This document shows, piece after piece, positions 52,220-62,227 of a stretch of 64,000 nucleotides of DNA. The notes below the pieces were generated by a model. That model was not told the DNA's origin, searched no databases, and saw nothing but the letters and a program-made list of their open reading frames with translations. Origin of the DNA: Andreesenia angusta (GTDB taxonomy: Bacteria > Bacillota > Clostridia > Tissierellales > Gottschalkiaceae); contig NZ_MKIE01000001.1 of the NCBI RefSeq assembly GCF_001855385.1, forward strand, positions 62,001-126,000, given 5' to 3'. The translations under genes and the position numbers were made by a program. The first letter of the stretch is position 1. Every line of letters starts with the position of its first letter.

Positions 52220-53584
52220 TCAAGCGTGCTCGATATCGGTATGGCTCGATATCTCCGAACTCACTGTGCATAAGTCCTCTATCTTAAGCTCATGGACATC
52301 TTGGTATCCACATATTCTAGAGAATATCTTGAGCTCCTCTGTGCTGAGCTTTATGAAGTTGTAGACTCTTTCAGCGCTTTTGTCAACTACTATGTTCTTT
52401 CTAAGCTCTTTATCATGTGTGGTGCAGCCTGTAGGGCAATTCCCTGAATTGCATACCCTGTACTGCTGACATCCTGCCGCCATCATAGCAGCCGTTCCTA
52501 TTGCCACCGCATCCGCCCCCATGGCTATGGCCTTGGCAAAATCCGAGGATATCCTGAGTCCTCCTGTTATTATGAGCTGAACGTCGCTCCCGGCTTCATC
52601 TAGATATTTTCTAGCCCTTGAAAGAGCGTATATTGTCGGAACACTTGTAGCGTCTTTTACTATCTTATGGCTCGCGGCTGTTCCCCCTCCTCTGCCGTCT
52701 ATTGTGACAAAGTCAGGGCTTGCTTTAAGTATGAACTCCAGATCTTTTTCTACATTGCCAGCCGCTATCTTCACTCCTATCGGCCTTCCGCCCGACCTTC
52801 TCCTGAGCTCCTCTATCAGAGCCTTCAAGTCCTCTGGAGAGTTTACATCCTTGAATCTAGAAGGGCTCACTATGTCTTCTCCCTTCTTTTTACCTCTAAC
52901 TTTGGCTATCTCGACTGTGACCTTTTCGCCGGGAAGCAATCCTCCCATTCCAGGCTTAGTCCCCTGTCCAACTTTTATCTCTATGGCATCTGCGTTTTTC
53001 AGGTTTTCGTCGCTTACGCTGTACCTGTTCGGCACATACTCGAATATATACTTGTGTGCCGAGTCCATCTCCTCTGCAAGTATGCCGCCTTCTCCGCTTC
53101 CTATTGCCCCTCCGTTTCTGGCAGAGCCTTTGGCCAAGGATATCTTAAGCTCCTTGGACAATGCCCCAAACGACATATGTGTGACTATTATCGGAGTCTC
53201 CAGCACCATGGGCTTCACGGCATTCTTCCCGATCACAGTTTTAGTGCTGACTTCAGCGTCTTCATCCAGAGGGAATTTCCCCAGCTGAGCCCCCTTTACG
53301 AGTATCTCCTCCCAGGACACAACTGGAAGCCTCGTCCTCATCGGCTCTATCACCATCTCTCCCGTAGAGGCCATTCTGTGGATTATATCCATATGCTCTT
53401 CTACCGAATCGTGACCCCTGGCTTTTTCGCTTGAGTATTCAAGCTCACCTTCAACCCTCTTGAACTTCTCCTTCGGAGATCCGCAGACTGGACATCTCCA
53501 ATCCGACTTCAGCTCCTTCCAGAGCTTCTCCTCCTCTGATTCATCGTACTTGTAACCGCAGACGCTACATTTATACAGTGACAT
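52220..53584 (-). CDS. Rubredoxin-domain glutamate synthase-like FMN protein
   Basis: 454 residues. Residues 1-45 are a rubredoxin with iron ligands Cys6, Cys9, Cys31 and Cys34 (CSVC and CPVC). The rest matches the FMN/synthase domain of glutamate synthase large subunit (GSGEGGI, KVGQGTKPGMGG, DGRGGGTAASHKI, then GCQQYRVCNSGNCPTGCTTHD with the 3Fe-4S Cys residues). There is no glutaminase domain, so it cannot use glutamine by itself and may act with other subunits or ammonia. Function in anaerobes is not settled. Confidence 0.87.
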   Translation of the reverse strand: MSLYKCSVCGYKYDESEEEKLWKELKSDWRCPVCGSPKEKFKRVEGELEYSSEKARGHDSVEEHMDIIHRMASTGEMVIEPMRTRLPVVSWEEILVKGAQLGKFPLDEDAEVSTKTVIGKNAVKPMVLETPIIVTHMSFGALSKELKISLAKGSARNGGAIGSGEGGILAEEMDSAHKYIFEYVPNRYSVSDENLKNADAIEIKVGQGTKPGMGGLLPGEKVTVEIAKVRGKKKGEDIVSPSRFKDVNSPEDLKALIEELRRRSGGRPIGVKIAAGNVEKDLEFILKASPDFVTIDGRGGGTAASHKIVKDATSVPTIYALSRARKYLDEAGSDVQLIITGGLRISSDFAKAIAMGADAVAIGTAAMMAAGCQQYRVCNSGNCPTGCTTHDKELRKNIVVDKSAERVYNFIKLSTEELKIFSRICGYQDVHELKIEDLCTVSSEISSHTDIEHA

Positions 53585-53662
53585 ACATACTCCCCCTTTT
53601 CATCTCTATTGTAGTCACTTTATACCCCAAAAAAAGAGATGCAAGTCTAAAACTTGTCTTCT

Positions 53663-53848
53663 TCAGCGAGTGTCGTCTATTGTTTTTTCAAGCAGGTCTT
53701 TTACAGTTACAATGCCATGGTATAGCCCGTTTCTTGCCACTGTTATAAAGTCATATAGGTTGTCATGGTCAATTCTACATAATAAGACTTTACTCAAAGT
53801 TAAAAAAATGTTAAATTTCATTAATTTGTTTTTTCTTTCATGTTTCAA
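53663..53848 (-). pseudogene. Remnant of a CBS-domain gene (EAL-CBS type), C-terminal fragment
   Basis: An open frame of 61 codons whose C-terminal ~36 residues (RIDHDNLYDFITVARNGLYHG, then IVTVKDLLEKTID) look like the second strand-helix unit of a CBS domain, as found after EAL domains in clostridial signalling proteins. The upstream part is AT-rich with no homologous sequence and no good start. A short hairpin and T-run follow on the minus strand at 53628-53663, which may be the old terminator. Confidence 0.5.
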
Positions 53849-53918
53849 ACTTCGTAAAACCGGTATATATCTATAGGAAGTTTTATTGCAAGGTTTCTAT
53901 TATGATGGAGGGATTTTT

Positions 53919-55643
53919 ATGAAAAGCATACAGAGCAAGATTTCCATTTCTTTTTTAAGCATAGTTCTAATTGCAAGCATAGTCATAGGCGCTGTTATAT
54001 ACCAGAACTCCTACAAGATGATCACGGTATCCATAGGGGAATACGCCAAGACCATAGCTGAAAATTCTGCAGCTGCAATAGATCTAAACAAGTACAAAAG
54101 CATTTCTCCGGAATCAGGCGAAAACGAATACTATCTGGAACTCAGAAACAGTTTAAACGATATAAGAGAGTTCAACAATCTAACTTACATATACACAATG
54201 GGGAGAAGAGCTGTCGGGGACGAATACGAGTATTTCTACATGGTAGATGGAGCCCCTTTAGACGATGAAAGTGCATCTGGGCTAGGTGACCCTGAGCCTT
54301 TGGCTACAGACTTTCCCAAGATGATAGAGTCATTCGAAACAGGGGAGGCTCAGCTTGGAGAGTTTAGCAAGAGCGAAGAATACGGAGCTCTTATCACATC
54401 TTATGCGCCTATAAAAGACAGCTCTGGGGAGATCATCGGCATACTGGGAGTTGACATGGACGCCTCAAAAGTCCAGGCTTTTCTGGACTCCAACAAGTTG
54501 CAATTGGTCCTCATAATAGCCGGCATAATGGCTGTGCTCTTTGTGGTATCCCTTTTGATTTCAAGCATTTTGACAAAGCCAATAAAAAAGCTCACAAGCA
54601 GCATCTCCAGAGTCAGAGAGGGTGATCTCTCTGTAGAGATAGACACCAGCGGCAGCGATGAGATAGGGGTACTGGCCTCGACTTTCCAGTGTATGGTCGA
54701 AGATCTGAGACTAGCCATGTCGAAGATACACTCAACTTCCGACAGGCTGTCCGATGCATCAGAGACTCTTAAGTCCAAGTCCAACACCACTAGCGAAGTG
54801 ACACAGCAGATAGACATGGCCATGACAGAGGTGGCAAACGGAGGCTCTGAACTGTCTCAAGAAGCCAACCTGCTTCTAAACGCCATGACTGAAAACATGG
54901 AGTTCTTAAGCGCTATAGAGGACGAGTCGAAAAGCCTACTGAACGAGGCCTCCGAGGCGTATCTTGTAGCCTCAGACGGCGTGTCTCACCTCAAGACCTC
55001 TACAGCTAGGCTTGAACACGTCAGCGAAACTGTATCGTCTGCAACTCGCTCTATACAGGAGCTTGGAAAGCGATCTGGCGAGATAGGCGAAGTCATAAAT
55101 GTAATATCCAAGATCTCTGAGCAGACAAATCTGATAGCGCTAAACGCCGCCATAGAGGCCGCCAGAGCTGGAGAAGCCGGCAAGGGATTCGCAGTTGTAG
55201 CTGAAGAAGTCAGAAAACTGGCCGAGCAGACCAAGTCACAGGTGGAGCAGATCGACAGCCTGATTGGGGATATCCAGTGCGACATAGATAGGACTGTTCA
55301 GTCTATGGAAAGCAATCTGGACTCTATGATATCGGAAATAGAGTCTGTCCAGTCAAGCGGTGAGTCTTTCTCTGAAATCGTGGAAAGAGTGAAGCGCACC
55401 GAGCTTGAAGCCCTGAGTATGCAGGAAAATCTTCTGCATGCCAAGGAGAAAAACCACAGCATACTTGTGTCCATAGAGTCTCTAGCAGGAATAGCTGCAG
55501 AGTCCGGGGCCGCTTCGCAGGAGGTTTCAGCCTCCACGTCTGAGCAGACCAGCATAATAAAGGAGATTCTGAGCTGCGCCGACAAGCTGGGACATGTTTC
55601 AGATGAGCTCAGGTCCGAAGTGACAAGGTTCAACTTTGAATAA
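53919..55643 (+). CDS. Methyl-accepting chemotaxis protein (Cache-type sensor)
   Basis: 574 residues: TM1 about 10-30; extracellular domain about 32-200, Cache-like ([22 protein letters not shown], then [19 protein letters not shown]); TM2 about 208-232; HAMP about 235-285; signalling domain about 300-570 with tip [26 protein letters not shown] 53919 has ATGGAGGGA upstream. It stands alone on the plus strand, outside the che operon. Ligand unknown. Confidence 0.94.
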   Translation: MKSIQSKISISFLSIVLIASIVIGAVIYQNSYKMITVSIGEYAKTIAENSAAAIDLNKYKSISPESGENEYYLELRNSLNDIREFNNLTYIYTMGRRAVGDEYEYFYMVDGAPLDDESASGLGDPEPLATDFPKMIESFETGEAQLGEFSKSEEYGALITSYAPIKDSSGEIIGILGVDMDASKVQAFLDSNKLQLVLIIAGIMAVLFVVSLLISSILTKPIKKLTSSISRVREGDLSVEIDTSGSDEIGVLASTFQCMVEDLRLAMSKIHSTSDRLSDASETLKSKSNTTSEVTQQIDMAMTEVANGGSELSQEANLLLNAMTENMEFLSAIEDESKSLLNEASEAYLVASDGVSHLKTSTARLEHVSETVSSATRSIQELGKRSGEIGEVINVISKISEQTNLIALNAAIEAARAGEAGKGFAVVAEEVRKLAEQTKSQVEQIDSLIGDIQCDIDRTVQSMESNLDSMISEIESVQSSGESFSEIVERVKRTELEALSMQENLLHAKEKNHSILVSIESLAGIAAESGAASQEVSASTSEQTSIIKEILSCADKLGHVSDELRSEVTRFNFE

Positions 55644-55657
55644 TCTCGCAACACAAG

Positions 55658-55692
55658 ACAAACCTAGGGTATGTACCCTAGGTTTGTTTTGC
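55658..55692. terminator. Bidirectional terminator
   Basis: AAACCTAGGGTA and TACCCTAGGTTT form a 12-base-pair palindrome with a short TG loop and flanking T/A-runs. It ends both the receptor gene and the zinc-ribbon gene. Confidence 0.88.
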
Positions 55693-55719
55693 GTATATTC
55701 ATTTGACTTAAGTCTTTTC

Positions 55720-56847
55720 TTACCTCAGTTTTGCTCCGCAGTACTTGCAGAATTTAGAGCTTGAAGATATCTGCTTGCCGCAGGCTCTACAGTAGATCAT
55801 CTCTGTTTCTGATCTAGGCATTTTCAAGGTGTCATGAGCTCTGATAACATCTTCTACTTTAAACGAATCGCCAAATAGCTTTTCAAGCTTTGAAACAAGC
55901 TGCTCTCTCGTGTAGGAACTGCATTCAACTGTAGCCTTTCCCTTTATGTCCATAAAATGGTTTGCCACAGCTGTAGGTGCTACAAAAAACCTCTCCTTTG
56001 TCTCAAACCCTTCAGCTCCTAACTTTCTGATTTCAAAACCTGACGACAGCATCCAGAAACGGAAAAACTCCACCCCTAATCTATGTCCACTTTCTCCGAA
56101 CACCATAACCGGCTCATCGTCTTTTGAAAGCTTCGCATTTTCCATAATGCCCTGCTCTACTAAAAAAGCGGCATCTTCTGGGGCCATTTTGAGGCTGTAC
56201 TTCTCGAACCCAGGTAGTACAGCCATAAAAGTGGGCAGCAGCCAACGAATATCTCTGCTCCTAACCGAGTCGGCCATTGTCTCTGCAAATTCACTGTATG
56301 ATATATATGCCTTTTCCACATATATGTGATTCAAGAGATTCTTGTAGGAGACAATTCTGAAAGAGTCGATGACATGAAGTACAAACAAAAGCTGCTCCAT
56401 GCTGAGTCTTCTAGGTATATAGCCATCTACAGCCTCTTCGCTCTTTCCGGCAAAGCTATCTGTCCACCAATCCAAATACTCTTTGTAGTCTTTATAGAGC
56501 TGAATTTGATACGTTCCATCAGCTGCTCTGGCAGTGGCAGCGAGGCACTTCCCCTCGCTAGCCTTTCCATGGAGCCTCACCTCGTTTAAATCCATACACC
56601 CTCCACCTATTCTGTTTATGGCGTACACATCTGGCTCGGATGCTATTCGAATTGCCTTTATAAAATCTTCGTCCTCTAGAAGCTCTCTGTATTTTTCCCT
56701 CAAGTCTTCAATTGGCTCTATGCCTGCAAGTCCAGCCTCGTAGAAAGCCGAACCCCTGTTAGGCTCTATTCCCAATACATCAAGCAAGAGGCTTCCGACA
56801 TCTCTTAACTCTACTTCAAAAATTACAGTCTCGTTGCGACTCTTCAT
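55720..56847 (-). CDS. Zinc-ribbon protein of unknown function, linked to the repeat-protein gene
   Basis: 375 residues, no signal peptide, no TM helix. The last ~30 residues form a zinc ribbon: YCRACGKQISSSSKFCKYCGAK (split here: CRAC and CKYC pairs). The body is mixed alpha/beta and not recognised; it includes GYIPRRLSMEQLLFVLHVID and SGHRLGVEFFRFWMLSSGF. Start ATG 56847 follows GGGAGAG, 45 bases after the giant gene. It is the last gene of the four-gene unit and ends in a strong terminator. A cytoplasmic regulator or adaptor role is conceivable. Confidence 0.72.
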   Translation of the reverse strand: MKSRNETVIFEVELRDVGSLLLDVLGIEPNRGSAFYEAGLAGIEPIEDLREKYRELLEDEDFIKAIRIASEPDVYAINRIGGGCMDLNEVRLHGKASEGKCLAATARAADGTYQIQLYKDYKEYLDWWTDSFAGKSEEAVDGYIPRRLSMEQLLFVLHVIDSFRIVSYKNLLNHIYVEKAYISYSEFAETMADSVRSRDIRWLLPTFMAVLPGFEKYSLKMAPEDAAFLVEQGIMENAKLSKDDEPVMVFGESGHRLGVEFFRFWMLSSGFEIRKLGAEGFETKERFFVAPTAVANHFMDIKGKATVECSSYTREQLVSKLEKLFGDSFKVEDVIRAHDTLKMPRSETEMIYCRACGKQISSSSKFCKYCGAKLR

Positions 56848-56892
56848 CTATAGCTCTCCCTTCTGCATCACTGTGCCAGTTTTTATACCAAC

Positions 56893-59800
56893 TTACTTCT
56901 TGGCTTTCTGTATGCTCTCAAAAATTGAAGTCATTTGTTCTGATACCTTTTTAGGACTAAGTCCCATCCCTTTCAGTATCTTTTCCGCTTCTACAGGGCT
57001 TATTCCGCCATCCCCTACTTTTTCCATTATTTTAACTGCTGTGAAAAGATCCTCCGGTATTTCCAGTGCTTCTTTTCCCTTTGCCAGATTCTCAAGATTT
57101 TTAGCTTTTACTTGCTCGCATATCTGGTTGTTGAACTGCTTAGTAGTTTGACGCATTGACTCCTCGCTCCAGCTTTCAGCTTTTGAAAGATCCCCAAACT
57201 CTTTTCTAATTTCGTCAGCTTGGTTTTCCCATTCATGGGCTTTGTACTCCATAGTCTTAGTTGAAGCTTCTAAGTCATCTAGGTCTTTTACACTTCCATC
57301 TTTCTTTATCATTTCTTTCAAGTCTCGGTCGCCTGCGCCGTATGCTTCTGCTGAACGGTGGTCAACTGCTGAAACGTCCATATCCTTGGAGAACTTGTTT
57401 ACTGCATCATAGTCCACGACTTCTTTGCCATTTACATCTAGCTTTGTCGGCAGTTTTCCATCATGGAATTCCTTGTAGTACTCTTCTCCGAATATCCTCT
57501 TGGTGTCTTCCGCCTTTACATCTTTGTAAATTGGGGTCACTTTACCTGTCACAGGATCTACCCTTTCTCCAACTTTAACACGGTAAGTCTTGTCTATGTC
57601 GTAGCTTACCTTGTCTCCTTTCACCTTGCTTACGTCTACGTCGGCTGCTTTAAAGTCATCCACACTGTCCACCGAAGGCTGCCCACTCACATTTTTAGGT
57701 TTTTGGGCATACCCTCTAGGGTCTGGTGCACCGCTCGTATCCATTGTGTTTGTAGCTCCTACAGTCTTTACTTCATTGTCAGCCACACCGTATTCTTTTG
57801 CAACTCTGTCCCTAGCTCTCTTGTCTGCCACTTCCGCTTTCTGTTTCATCTTGGTGTTGAACATCTTTCTGACTTCGTCGCCGTCTTCTAGGTCATCTGG
57901 GCTTAGCTGGTCTTTTCTCACGTCCTTCAAGCTGTCCTTGTAAGCCTTTTCGGCTTCCTTGGACTTAGGATTTTGAGAGAATTTGCTCCTTGCCTCATCT
58001 AGCTTGTCGCCTCTCTGCCTCTTGCTGTCTAGATCATTCAGCTTATGCATGGCATGCTTGTCTTTCTGTACTGCTTCCATAGCTTTTTCGTAAGCTTTTA
58101 CAGCTTCTTCAGAGTCTGGATTTTCCATGAGCTTTAGCTGCGCCTTTTTAAGCTCGTCAACTTTCTGTCCCCCAACTTCTCTTCCCTTCCAGAAGGCCTC
58201 GTCTCTGATCTCGTCGACCTTCTGCATGTTTTCCTTCTTGTGCTTCTTGAAATCTTCGATTATATTGTCTGCTCTCTCACTGGCTTTGTTGGCTTTTACG
58301 TTCATCTTTGCACTTTCAGCCTTGTATCTGGCCTGTCTCTGCGCCTTTTCAACCAATGATTCAGCTTTTTTAGAAACTTTTCCAGTTGCCAGTGATTCTG
58401 CGGCTTCCTTTGTAGTCTTTTTAGCGGTCTTTGTGGCCAGTTTTTTAGCCCCAGCCTCTGCCAGGTCATCTGTAATTCCGGCTAGCTTGCTGACTCCTTT
58501 CTTTATTGCCCCATATTCTCCAGCTGAAAGTATAGTCAGTCCTACTTTCCCAGTTCCTATGAACACCTGTCCAATCCTGCTCACAAGCGACCTATTTGGA
58601 TCTAGTGAGTTTTCAAAGTTTTCTATTCCAACCTCATTCTTGACGTAATCCCAGGCTTTTTTCGGATCGGTCACAGTCTCATATACTCCTTTTACAATCC
58701 CTTTACCCACAGTTAGCACAGTTTTCCCTGCCTTTATGCTCGCTTCACTAGTGTTTTTCCAAGCTTCTCCTGGGTTGCTGGCAATATAGTCTATAGTCTC
58801 ATTCACAGCTTTTTCAGCGTCGTCTACGCCTTTTTGTATATCCTGGATAGTCCCCTGAAGTGTTGTAGTTATAATAGACGGGTCGTTCCATATCTCCTCG
58901 CCTATAGCTACAGCCTCTTCTCCAAATTCCACTGTCTTATCTACAATGTATCCAGCACCATCTTTTATGTCCTTTCCAGCTTGAACTATATCTCCACCTG
59001 CATTTGCCATGGTGTTTGCAATTATACGCCCCCAGCTATTGCCTTTTTCTGCCTGCTCTCGTTCCCACTCTAGATTGTCCTGCTCCCATTTGAGCTGTTC
59101 CATTTTTCTCTTGTCTATTTCCTTCTGTATGGCGTCTATCTCTTCTTTTGCGTCTTTCTGGATTTTTTCAAGCGCTTGCTGCATAGAAGTTTGGCCAGTT
59201 TTTTCAAGCTCATCGTTGCGCTTTATATAGTCTTGGTAGTCCTTTACCTGCTGCTCTAAATTCTCTTGGTGCTTCTCAAGATCTATCACCGATCCAGTCT
59301 CAGGGTCTGTCCACTGCCCCGTTTCTGGGTCCTTTACAATCAGCTTTTGGGCTCCATGTACTGAAGTCGTTATGACCATGGACTCAGGTTCTTCCGGTAG
59401 AGATGTATTGTCGGCTGTTGTTGAAGTCCCAGGTTGATCTGGAATTTCAGATTCCTTTTCTCCCAAGTCATGGTTTTTCAGAGTGTTCATAGGATCTTCC
59501 GGCCCTATAATACCACTATCTGACTCCGGTGCTTTAGGTTCAGGCGCTTCAGGCTCGGGAGTTTCTGTCTCTGGTATTTCCGACTCAGGCACTTCAGGTT
59601 CGGGCATTTCTGGTGTTTCTCCTGATTTAGGTTTTTCGCCTGGAACCCAAACCCATTCATAGCTTTCCTTGAATGGATTTGTCGACTCAAGACCTACGGG
59701 ATGGGCTTCCAAAGTTCCCTGTGGATTTTCGGGACCTATAGGCCCGATTTTTACTTTTATACCCACATTCCTGTACTCCCATCTGCCTGGAAGAGATCCT

Positions 59801-62211
59801 CCCGGCTCGGATGGAGGTTCTGACTCTGGCTTTGGACCTTCTTCCTCTAGACCTTTCTCCTCTTGTACTGTCTGCTCTGTCTCTTTTTGAGGTTTCTTCT
59901 TGTAGTCTCTATGAACCCCGAACTTGTCATAGCCACTTCGGCTATAGCCATCTCGGTCATAGCCTTCTTTGTTGTAACCGTCTGAGTCATAGCCTTCCTT
60001 GTTGTAACCATCTCGGTCATAGCCATCTCGATCGTAACCGTCAGAATTGTAACCTTCACTGTCATAACCTTCTGAATCATAGCCATCCTTTCTTACACCA
60101 TCTCGGTCATAGCCATCTGCATTATAGCCTTCTTGGTCATAACCTTCTGAATCATAACCATCCCTATTGTAGCCATCCGTGTTATAGCCGTCAGCATTAT
60201 AGCCATCTCGGTCATAACCATTCTGATCATAGCCTTCTTGACTGTATCCATCCCTGTCATAGCCACTCTTGTTATACCCAGCTGAATCATAGCCTTCTGA
60301 GTCGTAACCTTCTGAGTTGTAGCCTTCCCGATCATATCCCTCTTGGCTGTAGCCTTCCGAACTGTAACCTTCGACATCATAGCCCTCTCGGTCGTAGCCG
60401 TCCCTGTCGTAGCCATAAATGTCATAGCCACTTTTATCGTAACCGTCTCTATGGTGCCCTGCTATGCTATACCCTTCCTTGTCATACCCTTCCGAGTCGT
60501 AACCTTCGACATTGTAGCCTTCAGAATCATATCCCTCTGAGTTGTATCCACCTCTGTCGTAGCCGCTCTTGTCATAGCCATTGGAATCATATCCATATCT
60601 GTCATAGCCATCAGAGTCTAATCCGTTCCGGTCGTAGCCATCCCTGTCATAGCCGTTTTGACTGTATCCCTCTTGGTCAAACCCGTCTCTATCGTAGCCA
60701 AATTCATCATAACCATACTCGTCATATCCTTCTCTGTCGTAACCATTTTTGTCGTAGCCTTCTCTGTCATACCCTTCGGAGTCAATTTCATTCTCCTCGT
60801 ATATTTCGTTCTCAAGCTCCTCTTCAGGTCCTGCCCGTTCTCCATCTAAGCTCTTCTCTCGCATTTCACCTAAGAAAACTTCCTCGGAATTGTCCTCGCT
60901 GTAGTAAATATTTTCATCAGCTACAGGTGATAGTTCTTCCTCAATTCCATCTACAAATATCTCAGAAGCTCCACTAGGGCTAAAGCCTCCAGTTCCAGCC
61001 ATTCCTATTATATTTCCAAGCACAGTCACCAACACTCCCGGTATAACCACTCCCGCAACAGCTTCGGTAGTGCTTTCAGGTCCAGGAATATTCCCGACAC
61101 TTCCTATTCCCCCTGGAGCCGGAACTACAGATCCAGCACTTTCGCTTAATAGCTCTATAGACTCCGCTGAAAACCATCCGTGCCCAGTCATCTCAAGCCT
61201 GAAAGCTATTGCCTCTACAGGTTCGTCCAGCACCTTGCTGTAGCTTGGGATCGAATTGGCCTCCTCTCCCCCGGTAAGAGAAGTTATATTTATATTTGTA
61301 TTTTGAAGGCTGTCCACGGTTATCCAGTTTCCGTCTGGAGTCTGAATCTTCATAGTCAGCGAACTGTTGTCAGTTGTAACGTCTGTTCCTGCCCTCGCTA
61401 TCCTTATCTCGGATATCAGCGTAGGAGAATCAAATCGCCTCTCAAGATAGTCGCTCTCCCCTTGCGATGAGTTCCAAACCCCTCCTTCAAATACATCTCC
61501 TGAGGAGTTGGGCTCGTACTTCGAGCCAGTAGTAGTTGTTCCCGGTATAATGCCTCTCTGAGCATCCTGCTTTGGAGCTTCCTCAGCCTCGCTCTCGCCA
61601 CCTGCTATGCCCTCTAGATCCAGATCACCTTCCTCCCCGGACTTTTCAGAAGGGACGTAGCCCTGCTCGGCCATGGCCTTCAGAGATATACTGCTGAGAT
61701 TTTCAATCTTGCTTCTCAAGTTCTCTGTAGGTGCTGTTCCAGGCGGGACTGCAACGGCATTGTAGAGGATATGGTTTTCATACTCTATAAGCCAACCTAT
61801 CATGGATTCCTGTCCGTTTGTCACCTCTACGTACTCTGTGACCTTGTAGCCTTGAAAAGAATTTGTGCTTCCTATAGACACGTTTTCACCCAGTGTCTCT
61901 GCAAACTCTACAAAGTCGGCTTTTATAGTGTCCCTCTCCGACTCGTTGAATGGCCCAGCTATGTTGTGGACCATCATCTGGGTGTCGCTCTCCCACATGA
62001 CTCCATTAACCGGGAAGGAAAGCCCTCCAGCTTCTCCTTCAAAGTCCATAAGCTCTCCGCCTGGAATCTCCGACTGCACCTTGAGGGCCGCATCCGCCTC
62101 GCCTTCTGCATATACAGAAGGCGCAATCGCAAGTGAATATATGATTGCCAGCGCCAAAGATAGTGCTGTTGAAAAAAAACGCTGTCTTGACTTGAAATAC
62201 CTACCTGCCAT
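56893..62211 (-). CDS. Giant exported/membrane protein with 58 GYDxx pentads
   Basis: 1772 residues, not recognised as a whole. Order: signal peptide (1-35, cleavage after VYA); N-terminal domain (about 36-200); a beta-sandwich-like region (about 235-355, WNSSQGESDYLERRF, GNWITVDSL) resembling a discoidin-type fold; hydrophobic segment (about 382-405) that could span the membrane; acidic linker; 58 tandem GYDxx pentads (480-769); Pro-Glu-rich stretch (about 860-900); coiled coil (about 975-1055); a Gly-Ala-rich region like pretoxin segments of polymorphic toxins (about 1060-1290); long charged helices and a helical C-terminus. GGAGGTGACA precedes ATG 62211. No toxin catalytic motif was seen. 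Confidence 0.85.
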   Translation of the reverse strand: MAGRYFKSRQRFFSTALSLALAIIYSLAIAPSVYAEGEADAALKVQSEIPGGELMDFEGEAGGLSFPVNGVMWESDTQMMVHNIAGPFNESERDTIKADFVEFAETLGENVSIGSTNSFQGYKVTEYVEVTNGQESMIGWLIEYENHILYNAVAVPPGTAPTENLRSKIENLSSISLKAMAEQGYVPSEKSGEEGDLDLEGIAGGESEAEEAPKQDAQRGIIPGTTTTGSKYEPNSSGDVFEGGVWNSSQGESDYLERRFDSPTLISEIRIARAGTDVTTDNSSLTMKIQTPDGNWITVDSLQNTNINITSLTGGEEANSIPSYSKVLDEPVEAIAFRLEMTGHGWFSAESIELLSESAGSVVPAPGGIGSVGNIPGPESTTEAVAGVVIPGVLVTVLGNIIGMAGTGGFSPSGASEIFVDGIEEELSPVADENIYYSEDNSEEVFLGEMREKSLDGERAGPEEELENEIYEENEIDSEGYDREGYDKNGYDREGYDEYGYDEFGYDRDGFDQEGYSQNGYDRDGYDRNGLDSDGYDRYGYDSNGYDKSGYDRGGYNSEGYDSEGYNVEGYDSEGYDKEGYSIAGHHRDGYDKSGYDIYGYDRDGYDREGYDVEGYSSEGYSQEGYDREGYNSEGYDSEGYDSAGYNKSGYDRDGYSQEGYDQNGYDRDGYNADGYNTDGYNRDGYDSEGYDQEGYNADGYDRDGVRKDGYDSEGYDSEGYNSDGYDRDGYDRDGYNKEGYDSDGYNKEGYDRDGYSRSGYDKFGVHRDYKKKPQKETEQTVQEEKGLEEEGPKPESEPPSEPGGSLPGRWEYRNVGIKVKIGPIGPENPQGTLEAHPVGLESTNPFKESYEWVWVPGEKPKSGETPEMPEPEVPESEIPETETPEPEAPEPKAPESDSGIIGPEDPMNTLKNHDLGEKESEIPDQPGTSTTADNTSLPEEPESMVITTSVHGAQKLIVKDPETGQWTDPETGSVIDLEKHQENLEQQVKDYQDYIKRNDELEKTGQTSMQQALEKIQKDAKEEIDAIQKEIDKRKMEQLKWEQDNLEWEREQAEKGNSWGRIIANTMANAGGDIVQAGKDIKDGAGYIVDKTVEFGEEAVAIGEEIWNDPSIITTTLQGTIQDIQKGVDDAEKAVNETIDYIASNPGEAWKNTSEASIKAGKTVLTVGKGIVKGVYETVTDPKKAWDYVKNEVGIENFENSLDPNRSLVSRIGQVFIGTGKVGLTILSAGEYGAIKKGVSKLAGITDDLAEAGAKKLATKTAKKTTKEAAESLATGKVSKKAESLVEKAQRQARYKAESAKMNVKANKASERADNIIEDFKKHKKENMQKVDEIRDEAFWKGREVGGQKVDELKKAQLKLMENPDSEEAVKAYEKAMEAVQKDKHAMHKLNDLDSKRQRGDKLDEARSKFSQNPKSKEAEKAYKDSLKDVRKDQLSPDDLEDGDEVRKMFNTKMKQKAEVADKRARDRVAKEYGVADNEVKTVGATNTMDTSGAPDPRGYAQKPKNVSGQPSVDSVDDFKAADVDVSKVKGDKVSYDIDKTYRVKVGERVDPVTGKVTPIYKDVKAEDTKRIFGEEYYKEFHDGKLPTKLDVNGKEVVDYDAVNKFSKDMDVSAVDHRSAEAYGAGDRDLKEMIKKDGSVKDLDDLEASTKTMEYKAHEWENQADEIRKEFGDLSKAESWSEESMRQTTKQFNNQICEQVKAKNLENLAKGKEALEIPEDLFTAVKIMEKVGDGGISPVEAEKILKGMGLSPKKVSEQMTSIFESIQKAKK
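59905..60774 (-). repeat. In-frame tandem repeat, 58 units of 15 bases (GYDxx pentads)
   Basis: Fifty-eight consecutive five-residue units start with Gly-Tyr (or Phe, Leu, His, Val in five units), then usually Asp, Asn or Ser, followed by two variable, often charged residues (RD, SE, KE, RE). Codons for Gly, Tyr and Asp vary between units, so the repeat is conserved as protein rather than as recently copied DNA. The antisense frame is open but carries only a Cys/His/Ser-rich mirror. Confidence 0.95.
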
Positions 62212-62227
62212 ATTGTCACCTCCTTTT

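Noticed and set aside
52667..53434. 255-codon plus-strand open frame within the glutamate-synthase-like gene
   Set aside because: Antisense shadow of a well-supported enzyme gene.
53663..53848. Real small gene on the minus strand
   Set aside because: Only the C-terminal part resembles a CBS domain, there is no good start or upstream ribosome binding site, and the 5' part is AT-rich; a remnant is more likely.
59905..60774. Array mistaken for a CRISPR or DNA satellite
   Set aside because: The unit is 15 bases with no spacers, always in frame, and varies synonymously, so it is coding repeat sequence.
59811..60977. A 388-codon plus-strand open frame rich in Cys, His and Ser, antisense to the pentad array
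   Set aside because: Its composition is the mirror of the GYDxx codons. It has no ribosome binding site of note, and a strongly supported minus-strand gene covers it.
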